Position numbers and translations under genes: made by a program. A DNA stretch of 39,938 nt from SAR202 cluster bacterium. Its GTDB lineage: Bacteria > Chloroflexota > Dehalococcoidia > Lucifugimonadales > UBA1123. The number at the start of each line of letters is the position of its first letter. The first letter of the stretch is position 1. The notes beneath the pieces were generated by a model, which saw nothing but the letters and a program-made list of their open reading frames with translations, was not told the origin of the DNA and searched no databases. Positions 25,974 through 34,793 of this stretch are shown in pieces. The stretch covers positions 1-39,938 of the forward strand of contig JASMDM010000107.1 of NCBI GenBank assembly GCA_030752795.1, given 5' to 3'.

Positions 25974-26993
25974 CTATTCCCCTGAGGCGAGAATCTCGGC
26001 GGTGACGTGATCCGTGATCAGTACGTTGACGAGTTTGTTCTCCAGCGCAACTCGGAGAGGTTCGATGCGCTCCCGGCTCGCACCGACCACGCCGATCGCC
26101 TTGGCGCGTCGTCTAACCATGTTGGTCAGGCCGTCCAAGCCGAGTCCCACCGCGTGGATGGCGCCCTGTTCAACTTCGCCGCCGTTGCTGTCGAACCACC
26201 AATGGGAAGCGATCTCGCCGACGGCCCCTCGATCGACCAGGTCCTCGACCGCTTTGACTTCCATCAATCCGGTGCGAACCACCGTGGAGTTCTTTGGGTC
26301 CGGAGGCGCGATCGGTACGATTGCGACGGTTGCATCGGCGTATTGCTGCGAGACGCGTTTGACCAGTGGGAGCGACTCAATCGTGTCTTGAATGCTGCTG
26401 TCGATAACCGCGGGCGCAGGCAGCAGCAAAGAGCGGCCGCCGAACTTCGACGCGATCGACGATGCGAGGATGCTCGCCTCGAACGGGTCATACTCGATGC
26501 CGATCACGCCCTCCATCGGGACAACCATCAGCTCGGGCAATGGGTTGGGCGCTTTGATCTGGCGGGCGATGTAATTGGCCATTCGTCCCCAAGGAACCAA
26601 GAGAACGTCGCGATTGGTCAGGTAATTCTCGAGATATCGTGCAGCGGCCTGGGCGATCGCGATGACCAGCGCTTCCTTCTTGGACGACTCGTCGGCCGTG
26701 TCCATGACGTCGACTCGTCCCGGAACGATGACCACGTCTTCCAACTCGTACTTGTGGCGAACCTCGTGCCGGAGCGTGGTCCGGTCTTCGTCGCTGAGCG
26801 GAGGGACGACCAGCGTGCGAATGATGCCCTCTCTCCGAGCTCGGCCAAGCCAGCGTCTGATCGTCGATTGATCGACGCCCCGGTCTACCGCAAGATTCTC
26901 GATAGGCTCGCCCAATTCGTAGTGGCGAATGGCGACATCCACCACGTCGCCCCTGGATCGTTGGGCACGGTTTCTCGGGCCTTGTACATCCAC
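25974..26993 (-). CDS. SorC/DeoR-family sugar-binding transcriptional regulator
   Basis: This 339-aa regulator has an N-terminal helix-turn-helix (DVAIRHYELGEPIENLAVDRGVDQSTIRRWLGRARREGII, residues ~17-56). An effector-binding domain follows, with SorC signatures such as VLLVPWGRMANYIARQI, PMEGVIGIEYDPFEASILAS, GGRSLLLPAPAVIDS, GAVGEIASHWWFDSNG and a C-terminal KAIGVVGASRERIEPLRVAL. Effectors of the family are usually phosphorylated sugars. I chose the GTG at 26993 because GGAGGG lies 6 nt upstream; an ATG at 27071 would read through a likely operator. It is divergent from the PEP-synthase-like gene, with two inverted repeats between them, suggesting control of itself and that gene. Confidence 0.88.
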   Translation of the reverse strand: MDVQGPRNRAQRSRGDVVDVAIRHYELGEPIENLAVDRGVDQSTIRRWLGRARREGIIRTLVVPPLSDEDRTTLRHEVRHKYELEDVVIVPGRVDVMDTADESSKKEALVIAIAQAAARYLENYLTNRDVLLVPWGRMANYIARQIKAPNPLPELMVVPMEGVIGIEYDPFEASILASSIASKFGGRSLLLPAPAVIDSSIQDTIESLPLVKRVSQQYADATVAIVPIAPPDPKNSTVVRTGLMEVKAVEDLVDRGAVGEIASHWWFDSNGGEVEQGAIHAVGLGLDGLTNMVRRRAKAIGVVGASRERIEPLRVALENKLVNVLITDHVTAEILASGE

Positions 26994-27004
26994 GGGTCCC
27001 TCCG

Positions 27005-27053
27005 TCGTGCATGATTGTGCACGATTCCACGAATATGCAGAACTTTGGCATAT
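27005..27053. promoter_or_regulatory. Probable operator: two inverted repeats in the regulator/PEP-synthase divergent region
   Basis: A perfect inverted repeat TCGTGCA-tgattg-TGCACGA spans 27005-27024, 12 bp before the regulator start codon. A second, ATATGC-agaactttg-GCATAT, spans about 27033-27052. Such symmetric sites next to a SorC-type gene are good candidates for autoregulation and for control of the divergent gene. Confidence 0.55.
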
Positions 27054-27194
27054 GATGAGCGGGTTTGTCAAGCTCGCCTAGAACAAGGCCGAGGCGCCTG
27101 TTAATGTTTTCACAATCTCGATTTCAGAGACGCTGGCTCGAGGACTAGATCGATGCTCGCTTAATCAAGGAGTTGCGACAAGATTCCAACAGCC

Positions 27195-29432
27195 GTGGCA
27201 GCCCGAGCAACTGACACTTGCGTACCGTTTTCCGCAATTACCCGAGAAGATGTTGCTTGGGCGGGCGGCAAAGCCGCCCATTTCGGTGAGATGATGCGCG
27301 CGGGCATCCCGGTGCCCCAGGGCTTCGTTGTCACCACCTCGGCTTATCGCGCTTATATGAACGAGCACGAAATCGATCCGTTGATAACGGAGCAACTCGG
27401 GCGAATCGGCTCCCTCACGAACGGCGCCCTCGGTGAAGCCTCGGCGAAGGTGCGAGAGAGGATCCTCGCCGGACACGTCTCGTCGGCGATAGAGGCCGAA
27501 ATCGTCGACGCGTACCGAGCATTGGGAGGAGGACCGGTCGCGGTCCGGTCCTCGGCCACCGCCGAAGACATGGAGAACGCATCGTTCGCGGGACAACAGG
27601 ACACCTACTTGAACGTTGTGGGCGCGGCCGACCTGATACGCGCGGTACGGGCGTGCTGGGCGTCGTTGTTCGAAGCTAGAGCGACGTACTATCGCGAGGA
27701 AAACGGGATTGAGCACGCCCAGGTTTCGATGGCGGTGGCCGTCCAGCGAATGGTGCCGTCGGAGATCTCCGGCGTCATGTTCACCGTCGATCCGTCGGCG
27801 AACGACTCCGGCGAGCTCCTTATCGAAGCGATGTTCGGCCTCGGCGAGCCGCTGGTTTCGGGGCAACTTCCCCCGGATGCCTACAGCGTGGATCGCGAAC
27901 TTCTGACCGTCGTCGACAAACAGATCGCGACCCAGCCATGGTTGCTCAAACGAAAAGGTGTTTCGGGAAGTGCGGATCGGGGCGGACCGGAAGAGATGCC
28001 GGCCCCGACCGCGGTCCAAGATTGGCAAAAGTTGGCCGACAGACAGATCGGCCAACTCGCAGGTCAAAGGCTCCGGCTCGAAGAGCACTTCGGGCAACCC
28101 CAGGACGTAGAGTGGGCGTTTGTCGACGAGACGCTTTACGTGCTTCAGTCCCGACCGATCACGGTGTCGACGCCCGGTTCGGCTGCGCAAACACGCCAAC
28201 CCATCGAACTCAGCCCGGTCGCTTCCGGCGCCAGGGCGAGTCCCGGAGTGGCCACGGGTGTGGTCCGCGTGATCGGCAGCGCAACGGAAATCGACCGCGT
28301 ACGGGACGGCGACATCCTAGTCACCGAGATGACGACCCCCGATTTCGTGCCCGCGATGAAACGTGCGGCCGCGATCGTGAGCCGAGAGATGGGCCTGCCG
28401 TGTATCGTCGGCGCGGTCAACGCGACCGAGGCGCTGCGGGACATCGAGCTTGCCACAGTCGACGGGTCTAGCGGCTCAGTGTTCGAAGGCGATGTGTCCG
28501 CACTGCTGACGCCGGCCGAAACGGAGTCCGAACCTGACGTTCGACTGGACACCTGCACGAATCTATACGTGAACCTCGCCGATCCGGACGCCGCTGAGCT
28601 AGTCGCCGCCCTGGACGTCGACGGGGTCGGGCTGCTGCGCGCGGAGTTCATGATTGCACATCTGGACGAGCATCCCCGAGCGATGCTCGGATCGCATCGC
28701 GGCGCCGTGTTTACCCAGCACCTGGCAGACGGTCTCGAGAAGTTCGCATCGGCGTTCCATCCTCGACCGATCGTGTATCGATTCTCGGATTTCAAGACAA
28801 ACGAGTACCGCAACCTTAAAGGCGGCGAAGCGTACGACCCCCACGAAGAAAACCCGATGATCGGGTACCGCGGTTGCGCGCGATCCCTGGCCGAGCCGGA
28901 CTTGTTAGAGCTCGAGGTCGAAGCCATCAAGCAAGCCAGGCAACGATACCCGAACCTTTGGGGAATGTTGCCGTTCGTTCGATCTGTGTCGGAATTACAG
29001 GACGTGAAAACGTTGCTCCAAACCATGGGTTTGACGCGAGGATCCGATTTCAAGCTGTGGATGATGGTGGAGCTGCCGGCCAACGTGCTGCTGCTCGATG
29101 AGTTCCTCGACGCGGGCATTGACGGCGTCTCCATCGGCAGCAACGACTTGACGCAGCTCGTGCTTCGCGTCGATCGCGACAACGGGCAACTCGCCTCGAT
29201 GTTCGACGAACGAGACCCCGCCGTGCTGAAGGCCATCGAGAAGATTGCACGGACGTGCAAGGAGCGCGGGGTCTCCGCCTCCATCTGCGGACAAGCGCCC
29301 TCGGTGTACCCCGATCTGACTCGAAGCCTTGTCGAGTGGGGAGTCACATCGGTCTCGGTCAGCCCCGACATGATCGGGCAAACCCGCCGAATCCTGCATG
29401 GTGCTGAGACAGGTGCGGCTCTGGTCCCTTAG
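27195..29432 (+). CDS. Phosphoenolpyruvate synthase homologue lacking the phosphohistidine loop
   Basis: This 745-aa protein has the PEP synthase/PPDK layout: ATP-grasp domain (~10-330; AGGKAAHFGEMMRAGIPVPQ, VAVRSSATAEDM), swivelling domain (~345-450) and PEP/pyruvate TIM barrel (~465-740; GSNDLTQLVLRVDRDNGQLA, SICGQAPS with the conserved Cys). In active enzymes the swivelling domain carries G-G-R-T-C-H-A-A-I-V with the phosphorylated His. Here AAAIV395 runs directly into S396REMGLPCIVG, about 13 residues (39 bp) short, and no His is present. The missing stretch lies between two A-A-I-V coding repeats, as expected for slippage deletion. It cannot carry out the normal phosphotransfer unless another His serves. 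GTG start at 27195; its ribosome site is weak. Divergent from the SorC regulator; a hairpin terminator follows. Confidence 0.9.
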   Translation: MAARATDTCVPFSAITREDVAWAGGKAAHFGEMMRAGIPVPQGFVVTTSAYRAYMNEHEIDPLITEQLGRIGSLTNGALGEASAKVRERILAGHVSSAIEAEIVDAYRALGGGPVAVRSSATAEDMENASFAGQQDTYLNVVGAADLIRAVRACWASLFEARATYYREENGIEHAQVSMAVAVQRMVPSEISGVMFTVDPSANDSGELLIEAMFGLGEPLVSGQLPPDAYSVDRELLTVVDKQIATQPWLLKRKGVSGSADRGGPEEMPAPTAVQDWQKLADRQIGQLAGQRLRLEEHFGQPQDVEWAFVDETLYVLQSRPITVSTPGSAAQTRQPIELSPVASGARASPGVATGVVRVIGSATEIDRVRDGDILVTEMTTPDFVPAMKRAAAIVSREMGLPCIVGAVNATEALRDIELATVDGSSGSVFEGDVSALLTPAETESEPDVRLDTCTNLYVNLADPDAAELVAALDVDGVGLLRAEFMIAHLDEHPRAMLGSHRGAVFTQHLADGLEKFASAFHPRPIVYRFSDFKTNEYRNLKGGEAYDPHEENPMIGYRGCARSLAEPDLLELEVEAIKQARQRYPNLWGMLPFVRSVSELQDVKTLLQTMGLTRGSDFKLWMMVELPANVLLLDEFLDAGIDGVSIGSNDLTQLVLRVDRDNGQLASMFDERDPAVLKAIEKIARTCKERGVSASICGQAPSVYPDLTRSLVEWGVTSVSVSPDMIGQTRRILHGAETGAALVP

Positions 29433-29489
29433 GTCGCTCCGCATCCCGGATTCGACCTGTCACTGATAAACTCGCTGATCCAACAATTG

Positions 29490-29517
29490 AAATGGGCGCC
29501 GATTTCGGCGCCCATTT
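29490..29517. terminator. Bidirectional hairpin terminator between convergent genes
   Basis: AAATGGGCGCC-gatttc-GGCGCCCATTT forms a perfect 11-bp stem with a 6-nt loop, flanked by A and T on either side. It lies between the end of the PEP-synthase-like gene (29432) and the stop of the convergent CaiB gene (29566), so it can end both transcripts. Confidence 0.85.
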
Positions 29518-29565
29518 GTCTCAACCCATTCGGCGAGATCAGCGATCCTTTTTGTGCGTTCTTTC

Positions 29566-30816
29566 CTAGATCGTGCCGTCCGCTTTCATCGCCGTCACTT
29601 CATCCGAGCTCATGCCGAGATCGTCGACGTACACTTTGTCGTTGTGCTCGCCCAGCAACGGAGCTCGGTGCGTACGCCACGGGGTTTTGCTGAATATGTA
29701 CGGCCGCCCTGGATAGACGTAGCTTTCGCCCAGTTCGGGGTGCTCAATCTCCTCGAAGAAGCCGCGCGCTTCAAGGTGCGCGTCGCCCAAGTTTTCATCA
29801 GGGGTGCGAACGATGCCCCAAGGGAATTTTCGTTCCTGCGATCCTCGGTAGATCTCTTCGGCGGTGTGCGCCTGGATGAAGCGTCGGAGCACCTCGAACG
29901 CGTGGTCCACCTCCGGTCCCGTGCGCATTCGAATCCTGGCGATGTCGCGATACTTTTCGCCGGTCAGGTCCTCGGCCATGCCTGCCGAGTCCATCCAGCC
30001 CACCAGAGAGCGCCATGAGTTAACGTTCGTGAACATCGCGAACACGTTGATGAATCTGCCATCGCTGGTAGGACAGAGCGTCTTCGGAGTCGGGCTGGCG
30101 CCGTGGTGCCTGCCGGTCTGCCGTTTTACGATCTGCTGATTGTACATGTACTGCGGCATGGCGGCCTCGGTAGTGCCCGAGCACGCTTCGTGAATCGAGG
30201 CGTCTACGTGCTGCCCTTCGCCGGTCATGTCGCGCCAGTTGATCGCCAGCAGCGTTCCGATCGCGCCGAAATGCGCGCCGATCATGTAGCCGTGGCCGCC
30301 GCTGGGGCGGATCGGCGGCGATCCGGGCACGTCGTCGTACCCGCACGAGTTCATGACTCCGCCGATTGCCAATGCAGCGATGTCGGATGTTTTGTAGTCG
30401 CGATAGGGCCCGTCTTGTCCGAAGCCGGTAAGCGACGTCACGATCAACGCCGGGTTCTGGGCCGAGAGATCGTCGTAGCCTAGTCCCAACGACCCCATGT
30501 ATCCGGGATCGAAGCTCTCCAGCAGCACGTCGGCCGTCCCCGCCAGGCGCTTGACGATGTCTTGGCCTGCTTCCGATTCGATGTCCAGCGTGATGCTCTC
30601 TTTGGCGGTGTTGTACGCCCAGAAGTATAGGCTCTGCTCGGGATCCGGATCGTCGTTGCGGAACGGACCGACGGTGCGAGCGGCGTCTCCGGACGGCGGC
30701 TCGATCTTGATGACGCGCGCGCCCATCTCACCCATGAGCTTGCCCATGAGTTGGCCCTTTTCGTCGCACAGATCCAGGATGGTGATCCCCGAGAGGGCTC
30801 TGCTATTTTCAGTCAT
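29566..30816 (-). CDS. CaiB/BaiF family class III CoA-transferase (type A of pair 2)
   Basis: This 416-aa protein begins MTENSRALSGITILDLCDEK. It contains GARVIKIEPPSGD, SLYFWAYNTAKESITLDIES, GLGYDDLSAQNPALIVTSLTGFGQDGPY and the presumed catalytic Asp in GEGQHVDASIHEAC, and ends with LLGEHNDKVYVDDLGM. GAGGA precedes the ATG. It is the paralogue of 9265-10530; both are preceded on the same strand by a type-B CaiB gene. Between this gene and its type-B partner lies a small 85-aa gene. Likely a subunit of a two-component CoA-transferase; substrate unknown. Confidence 0.9.
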   Translation of the reverse strand: MTENSRALSGITILDLCDEKGQLMGKLMGEMGARVIKIEPPSGDAARTVGPFRNDDPDPEQSLYFWAYNTAKESITLDIESEAGQDIVKRLAGTADVLLESFDPGYMGSLGLGYDDLSAQNPALIVTSLTGFGQDGPYRDYKTSDIAALAIGGVMNSCGYDDVPGSPPIRPSGGHGYMIGAHFGAIGTLLAINWRDMTGEGQHVDASIHEACSGTTEAAMPQYMYNQQIVKRQTGRHHGASPTPKTLCPTSDGRFINVFAMFTNVNSWRSLVGWMDSAGMAEDLTGEKYRDIARIRMRTGPEVDHAFEVLRRFIQAHTAEEIYRGSQERKFPWGIVRTPDENLGDAHLEARGFFEEIEHPELGESYVYPGRPYIFSKTPWRTHRAPLLGEHNDKVYVDDLGMSSDEVTAMKADGTI

Positions 30817-31049
30817 TCGTAGTTCCTCGCTGTATTGTTCGTCGTTTTCCGATGGACCGAGTTGATCCGGCCCGTTTTCAGCACCCTGCGATCACGGGGA
30901 GGGGCGCATGCGAACGCCGTTCGGGGTGGGTGGGCGGGCCCAAAATACCCGGGTGGGGCGCCGCGGCATGATGTTGTCGGCATTTTGCTGCAAACTGGTC
31001 CATCCGAATATCGGTCGAATTCGATTTTGCATCGGCGAAGTGGAAAGAG

Positions 31050-31307
31050 TCACTCCTCTTGACCCGCCGCGGGCCGCTTCAAATGATCCGGACATCGCGC
31101 CACCATCAGGTTCTGAGACTTGGCGATGTAAACGGGGTTGCCCTCGGCATCGTACTCTCCGGGGACCGTGACGATCTCCGTCACGATTAGTCGCATGCGG
31201 AGCTCCGTGCCGTCGGCGAGTTGGTACTCGTTCCATTCCTCGCGGTCGACCTTGAAGCCTACGTCGATCCCCTCGACCTCTTTACCCTGATAGTTGACTG
31301 TGGGCAC
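31050..31307 (-). CDS. Small conserved-looking protein of unknown function
   Basis: This 85-aa hydrophilic protein begins (GTG start) MPTVNYQGKEVEGIDVGFKV and continues WNEYQLADGTELRMRLIVTEIV and EYDAEGNPVYIAKSQNLMV, with an all-beta look and no Cys cluster beyond a single C. A GAGGTG ribosome site is 8 nt upstream. I do not recognise a named domain. Coding character and placement, 60 bp downstream of one CaiB gene and upstream of another on the same strand, support a real gene. A role as accessory to the CoA-transferase pair is only a guess. Confidence 0.75.
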   Translation of the reverse strand: MPTVNYQGKEVEGIDVGFKVDREEWNEYQLADGTELRMRLIVTEIVTVPGEYDAEGNPVYIAKSQNLMVARCPDHLKRPAAGQEE

Positions 31308-31366
31308 TGTTTACACCTCGCGCCCGCTTTCTCGGCGGTGGAGTCATCGCTAAGATCGAGTCCGAA

Positions 31367-32596
31367 TCAGATCGCGGCCTCTTCCACCAACTGCGCGAGC
31401 TTGGCGTCGTCCACGCCCAGGAGCTCGCGATACACGTAGTCGATATGTTCGCCGAGCAGCGGTGAAGATCGTTGCAGCTCCCACGGCGATCGGGACAGCT
31501 TCATCGGCTCGCCTTCGACTTTGCTCATGCCGAGCTCGGCGTGGTCGGCTTCGGGCAAGAACTCACGCGCCCGGAGCTGAGGGTCTTCGTCGACTTTCTC
31601 CTGCGCGGTCTGCACGGCGCCCGCTATCACACCGGCAGCTTGCAATTGCTCCATGACCTCGTGGGACGTCCGTTGGATCGTCCACTCTTCGAGATTCTTG
31701 TCCAGATCGTCCTGGTTCGCCACGCGCGCTTCGTTCGTCGTGAACCGAGCGTTTTGAGTCCAGTCCGGGCTGCCGATAGCCGCGACCAGCGCGGACCACT
31801 GATCTTCGTCAAATACCGAGATCACGCACCATCGGTCGTCACCCTTGCACCGGTACGTGTTGTGCGGTGCGACAGCGGGGTTCGGCGATCGGTTGCCGGG
31901 CGGATTGCCCTCGGTGCGGTAGTCTCTTCCGTTCACGGTCTTGTCGAGAATGGCCGGCGCCGTCAGAACGATGCCCGACTCGACTTGCGACATGTCGATC
32001 CATTGGCCCTCGCCGGTAACGTTGCGATGGTGCATAGCCATGATGCTGGACATCGCGCCGTAATAACCGGCGGTGTGGTCCATGTACGAGAAGCCCCAGC
32101 CGGCGGGTTCGTGGCCCGGAAGACCGGACATCGTCGTGAGGCCGGACAGTGCCTGCGCGGTCGGTCCCCATGTCGTGAAATGGTGGTCTGGGCCCGAGTG
32201 ACCGAACCCGGACATGCTCACGTAGACGATGTCGGGCCGGATCTTCCGTTGGCTCTCGTAGTCCAAGCCCCAACGTTCGAGAACCGTCGAACTGTAGTTT
32301 TCGACCACGATGTCGGATACGGCGATGAGGTCGTGCAGAAGCTGCATGCCGTCGGGGTGCATCACGTTCAACGTGACGCCGAGTTTGTTGCGGTTGAGGT
32401 TGTTGAAGAATCCGCTCATGTTCGGGCTGTTGCCGGCGCTGGCAGGCGCCACGTTGCGGATGTAATCCAGCGTTTGGTCGAACTCGACGCGTATGATTTC
32501 GGCGCCGAAGTCGGCGAGGATCCGGGTGCAGGTGGGACCGGCCACGATCCACGAAAAGTCGACTACCCTGACACCTTCGAGTGCGTGTCTCCTCAT
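31367..32596 (-). CDS. CaiB/BaiF family class III CoA-transferase (type B of pair 2)
   Basis: This 409-aa protein begins MRRHALEGVRVVDFSWIVAG. It contains GAEIIRVEFDQTLDYIRN, NKLGVTLNV, VSMSGFGHSGPDHHFTTWGP and the presumed catalytic Asp in GEGQWIDMSQVESG, and ends with SPLLGEHIDYVYRELLGV. The ATG at 32596 was chosen because the family N-terminus starts there and GGAAGAGAG lies upstream; a longer frame to 32800 overlaps the divergent PAC2 gene. It resembles 10963-12291 more than its neighbour 29566-30816. First gene of the leftward unit. Confidence 0.9.
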   Translation of the reverse strand: MRRHALEGVRVVDFSWIVAGPTCTRILADFGAEIIRVEFDQTLDYIRNVAPASAGNSPNMSGFFNNLNRNKLGVTLNVMHPDGMQLLHDLIAVSDIVVENYSSTVLERWGLDYESQRKIRPDIVYVSMSGFGHSGPDHHFTTWGPTAQALSGLTTMSGLPGHEPAGWGFSYMDHTAGYYGAMSSIMAMHHRNVTGEGQWIDMSQVESGIVLTAPAILDKTVNGRDYRTEGNPPGNRSPNPAVAPHNTYRCKGDDRWCVISVFDEDQWSALVAAIGSPDWTQNARFTTNEARVANQDDLDKNLEEWTIQRTSHEVMEQLQAAGVIAGAVQTAQEKVDEDPQLRAREFLPEADHAELGMSKVEGEPMKLSRSPWELQRSSPLLGEHIDYVYRELLGVDDAKLAQLVEEAAI

Positions 32597-32733
32597 GATT
32601 TCTCTCTTCCTAAACGTACCTGGAAATTTGACCATAGAATCGTATATCCGTGTTGCGACTTCGTCAATACGGATCATGGTAAATAGCGTGTCTAGGGGTT
32701 GCACAATTTCCCCTGATTTGACACGATGTGGGC

Positions 32734-33693
32734 ATGAGAGTCGGTGATTTTGAACTGATCGAGCCGGTGCCGGAGTTCCGCAATCCAATCGCCTTCGCAA
32801 TGTTGCGACCCTGGATAGACGTGGGCAGAGTCGGCACCTTGACGCTAACCAAATTGGAACGGCATCTGGAAGCCAAGGAACTTGGCAGGCTTGCGGAACC
32901 GGGTAATTTCTTCGATTTCACACGCTACCGACCCAGGATGCGCATGGTCAACGGCAAACGGGTGTTCACAACGCCCAACAGCATCGTCCACCATGCGCAC
33001 GACGACAGCACCGACACCGACTATCTGTTTCTCCACATCCGTGAACCCCATTCGATGGGTGAGAGATACTGCGATTCCATCTCGCAACTGCTCACCAAGT
33101 TCGAAGTCGCAGAGTATTGCCGCATCGGCGGGATGTACGATTCCGTGCCCCACACGAGGCCTTTGCTGGTGACCGGCAGCCTCACGGACGAACAAGCCGA
33201 CAAGACTGAAGGGCTTGTCTCGCGCAGGCGCAGTACGTATCAGGGTCCGACCAGCATCGTGAACCTGGTTTCGGAAACGATGATGGAGGCCGAGGTCTCG
33301 ACCACGAGCCTGATGGCGCACCTGCCCCAGTACGTTCAATTGGACGAGGATCACATGGGCGCCGCGAGGATCATGGAGATCTTGTGCGCCATGTACGGCC
33401 TGCCCCGCTCGCTCTCCGATCCGACTCGAGGACAACAGCAATACCGGGACATCAGCAAAGCGGTCGAGAACAACTCCGAGGTCAGCGGCCTGATAAGCCA
33501 GCTCGAAGCCTACTACGACCGAGTGCTGGCCGAATCCGGCGAATCCGAGGACTCTGAGGAGTCCGAAACGCCCGAAGAATCGACCTCACAGTTTGCGCCC
33601 GATGTCGAGCGATTCCTCAGCGAGATGGGGCAGCGTCTTGACGGCGACGAAGACGAAGACGGTGAGGACCCAGCCGACGACGAAGAAGGGTAA
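32734..33693 (+). CDS. PAC2 family protein (proteasome-assembly-chaperone-like)
   Basis: This 319-aa protein begins MRVGDFELIEPVPEFRNPIA and carries PAC2 family features: PWIDVGRVGTLTLTKLERHL, HDDSTDTDYLFLHIREPHSM, CRIGGMYDSVPHTRPLLVTG and MAHLPQYVQ. PAC2 proteins resemble proteasome assembly chaperones and occur in proteasome-bearing actinobacteria, archaea and Chloroflexota; their bacterial role is unsettled. The last ~60 residues are strongly acidic (ESEDSEESETPEE, DGDEDEDGEDPADDEEG). No clear ribosome site precedes either the ATG at 32734 or the GTG at 32728. It is divergent from the CaiB gene at 32596; the 137-bp region between has an ATCCGT...ACGGAT inverted repeat. Confidence 0.82.
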   Translation: MRVGDFELIEPVPEFRNPIAFAMLRPWIDVGRVGTLTLTKLERHLEAKELGRLAEPGNFFDFTRYRPRMRMVNGKRVFTTPNSIVHHAHDDSTDTDYLFLHIREPHSMGERYCDSISQLLTKFEVAEYCRIGGMYDSVPHTRPLLVTGSLTDEQADKTEGLVSRRRSTYQGPTSIVNLVSETMMEAEVSTTSLMAHLPQYVQLDEDHMGAARIMEILCAMYGLPRSLSDPTRGQQQYRDISKAVENNSEVSGLISQLEAYYDRVLAESGESEDSEESETPEESTSQFAPDVERFLSEMGQRLDGDEDEDGEDPADDEEG

Positions 33694-33893
33694 CGACCAA
33701 GCCGTCGTCAGGTTCGTGGCGCCATCCGCGCCGCCCGGATTTCGATTCTCATCTGCAATCGTCCCAAATGCTCCGAACACGCGTAATCATTTCATGGCGT
33801 TAACGTGCGTCGGTGATGTGCGCATCGTCATTGTTCCCCTGACGCCGCCTGTGCCGACGATCTCTCGAGAAACCTTGACGGCGAGGAATGCCA

Positions 33894-34793
33894 ATGGACC
33901 TATTCGACGTAGTCCGCCGGGAACCGATATCGTCCGCGATTCCCGATGGATCGAAGATACCCTGGAACGATCCCGATTTCAGTCGCCGGATGCTGCGCGA
34001 GCACCTCACGCAAGACCACGATGCGGCCAGCCGGCGCTCCGAGCGGATCGAGCGGCACGTCGCATGGATTCACGACACCGCGTTAGCCGGGAACCCCGGC
34101 AGGGTACTCGACCTTGGATGCGGCCCAGGGTTCTACTCCGACAGGCTGACTAAACTGGGCCACCGGTGCGTCGGCATCGACTTCTCGCCTGCGTCCATCG
34201 AGTATGCACGTGAGCACGCGTCGACCGCCGACCTGGCTCGCGGGTACACGCTCGCGGACATTCTCACCACGGAGTTCGGCGCTGGGTTCAATCTCGCGAT
34301 GGTGCTGTTCGGCGAGCTCAACGCGTTCGCCCGCTCGGACGCCGCCAACATCGTCGAGAAGGCTTTCCGCGCGATCGCGCCGGGCGGCAAGATTCTACTC
34401 GAGGTCCACACGTTCGGCGCGGTCCGGGCAATGGGTCGAAACGATCCGACGTGGTACTCGTCCGAACAGGGCTTGTTCTCCGATTCCGCGTTCATCTGCC
34501 TGATGGAGCACCATTGGGACGAAAACACACGCATCGCAACCCAGCGATTCTTGGTAATCGACCCCAAAGACAGCCAGGTAACCAGACACGCCCAGTCCAT
34601 CCCAGCGTACACTGACGACGAATACGCCGAGATGCTCGAGTCCGCCGGATTCACCGACATCTCGTTCCACGCCACCATGGGCGAGGACGACGAGCAGCCC
34701 GCCGCCACGGACGATGCGACGGCGGGCGACGAAGGCAAGCAACCGACTTTCGTCATTGTGACGGCCAACAAACCCGGAAGGGACGAATCATGA
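33894..34793 (+). CDS. Class I SAM-dependent methyltransferase
   Basis: This 299-aa protein has motif I VLDLGCGPGFYSDRL (about residue 67-81), the acidic VGIDFSPASIEYA loop of motif II, MVLFGELNAFA and the IAPGGKILLEVHTFG strand of motif IV. A C-terminal extension includes a variable acidic stretch (GEDDEQPAATDDATAGDEG) before the last strand FVIVTANK. The ATG at 33894 has GAGGA 6 nt upstream; an ATG at 33888 would overlap this site. Its stop codon overlaps the start of the PuuE-like gene (ATGA), implying translational coupling. Substrate unknown. Confidence 0.88.
   Translation: MDLFDVVRREPISSAIPDGSKIPWNDPDFSRRMLREHLTQDHDAASRRSERIERHVAWIHDTALAGNPGRVLDLGCGPGFYSDRLTKLGHRCVGIDFSPASIEYAREHASTADLARGYTLADILTTEFGAGFNLAMVLFGELNAFARSDAANIVEKAFRAIAPGGKILLEVHTFGAVRAMGRNDPTWYSSEQGLFSDSAFICLMEHHWDENTRIATQRFLVIDPKDSQVTRHAQSIPAYTDDEYAEMLESAGFTDISFHATMGEDDEQPAATDDATAGDEGKQPTFVIVTANKPGRDES

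Noticed and set aside
27024..27071. ATG start of the SorC regulator at 27071
   Set aside because: It would place both inverted repeats inside the coding region and lacks a ribosome site, whereas GTG 26993 has GGAGGG.
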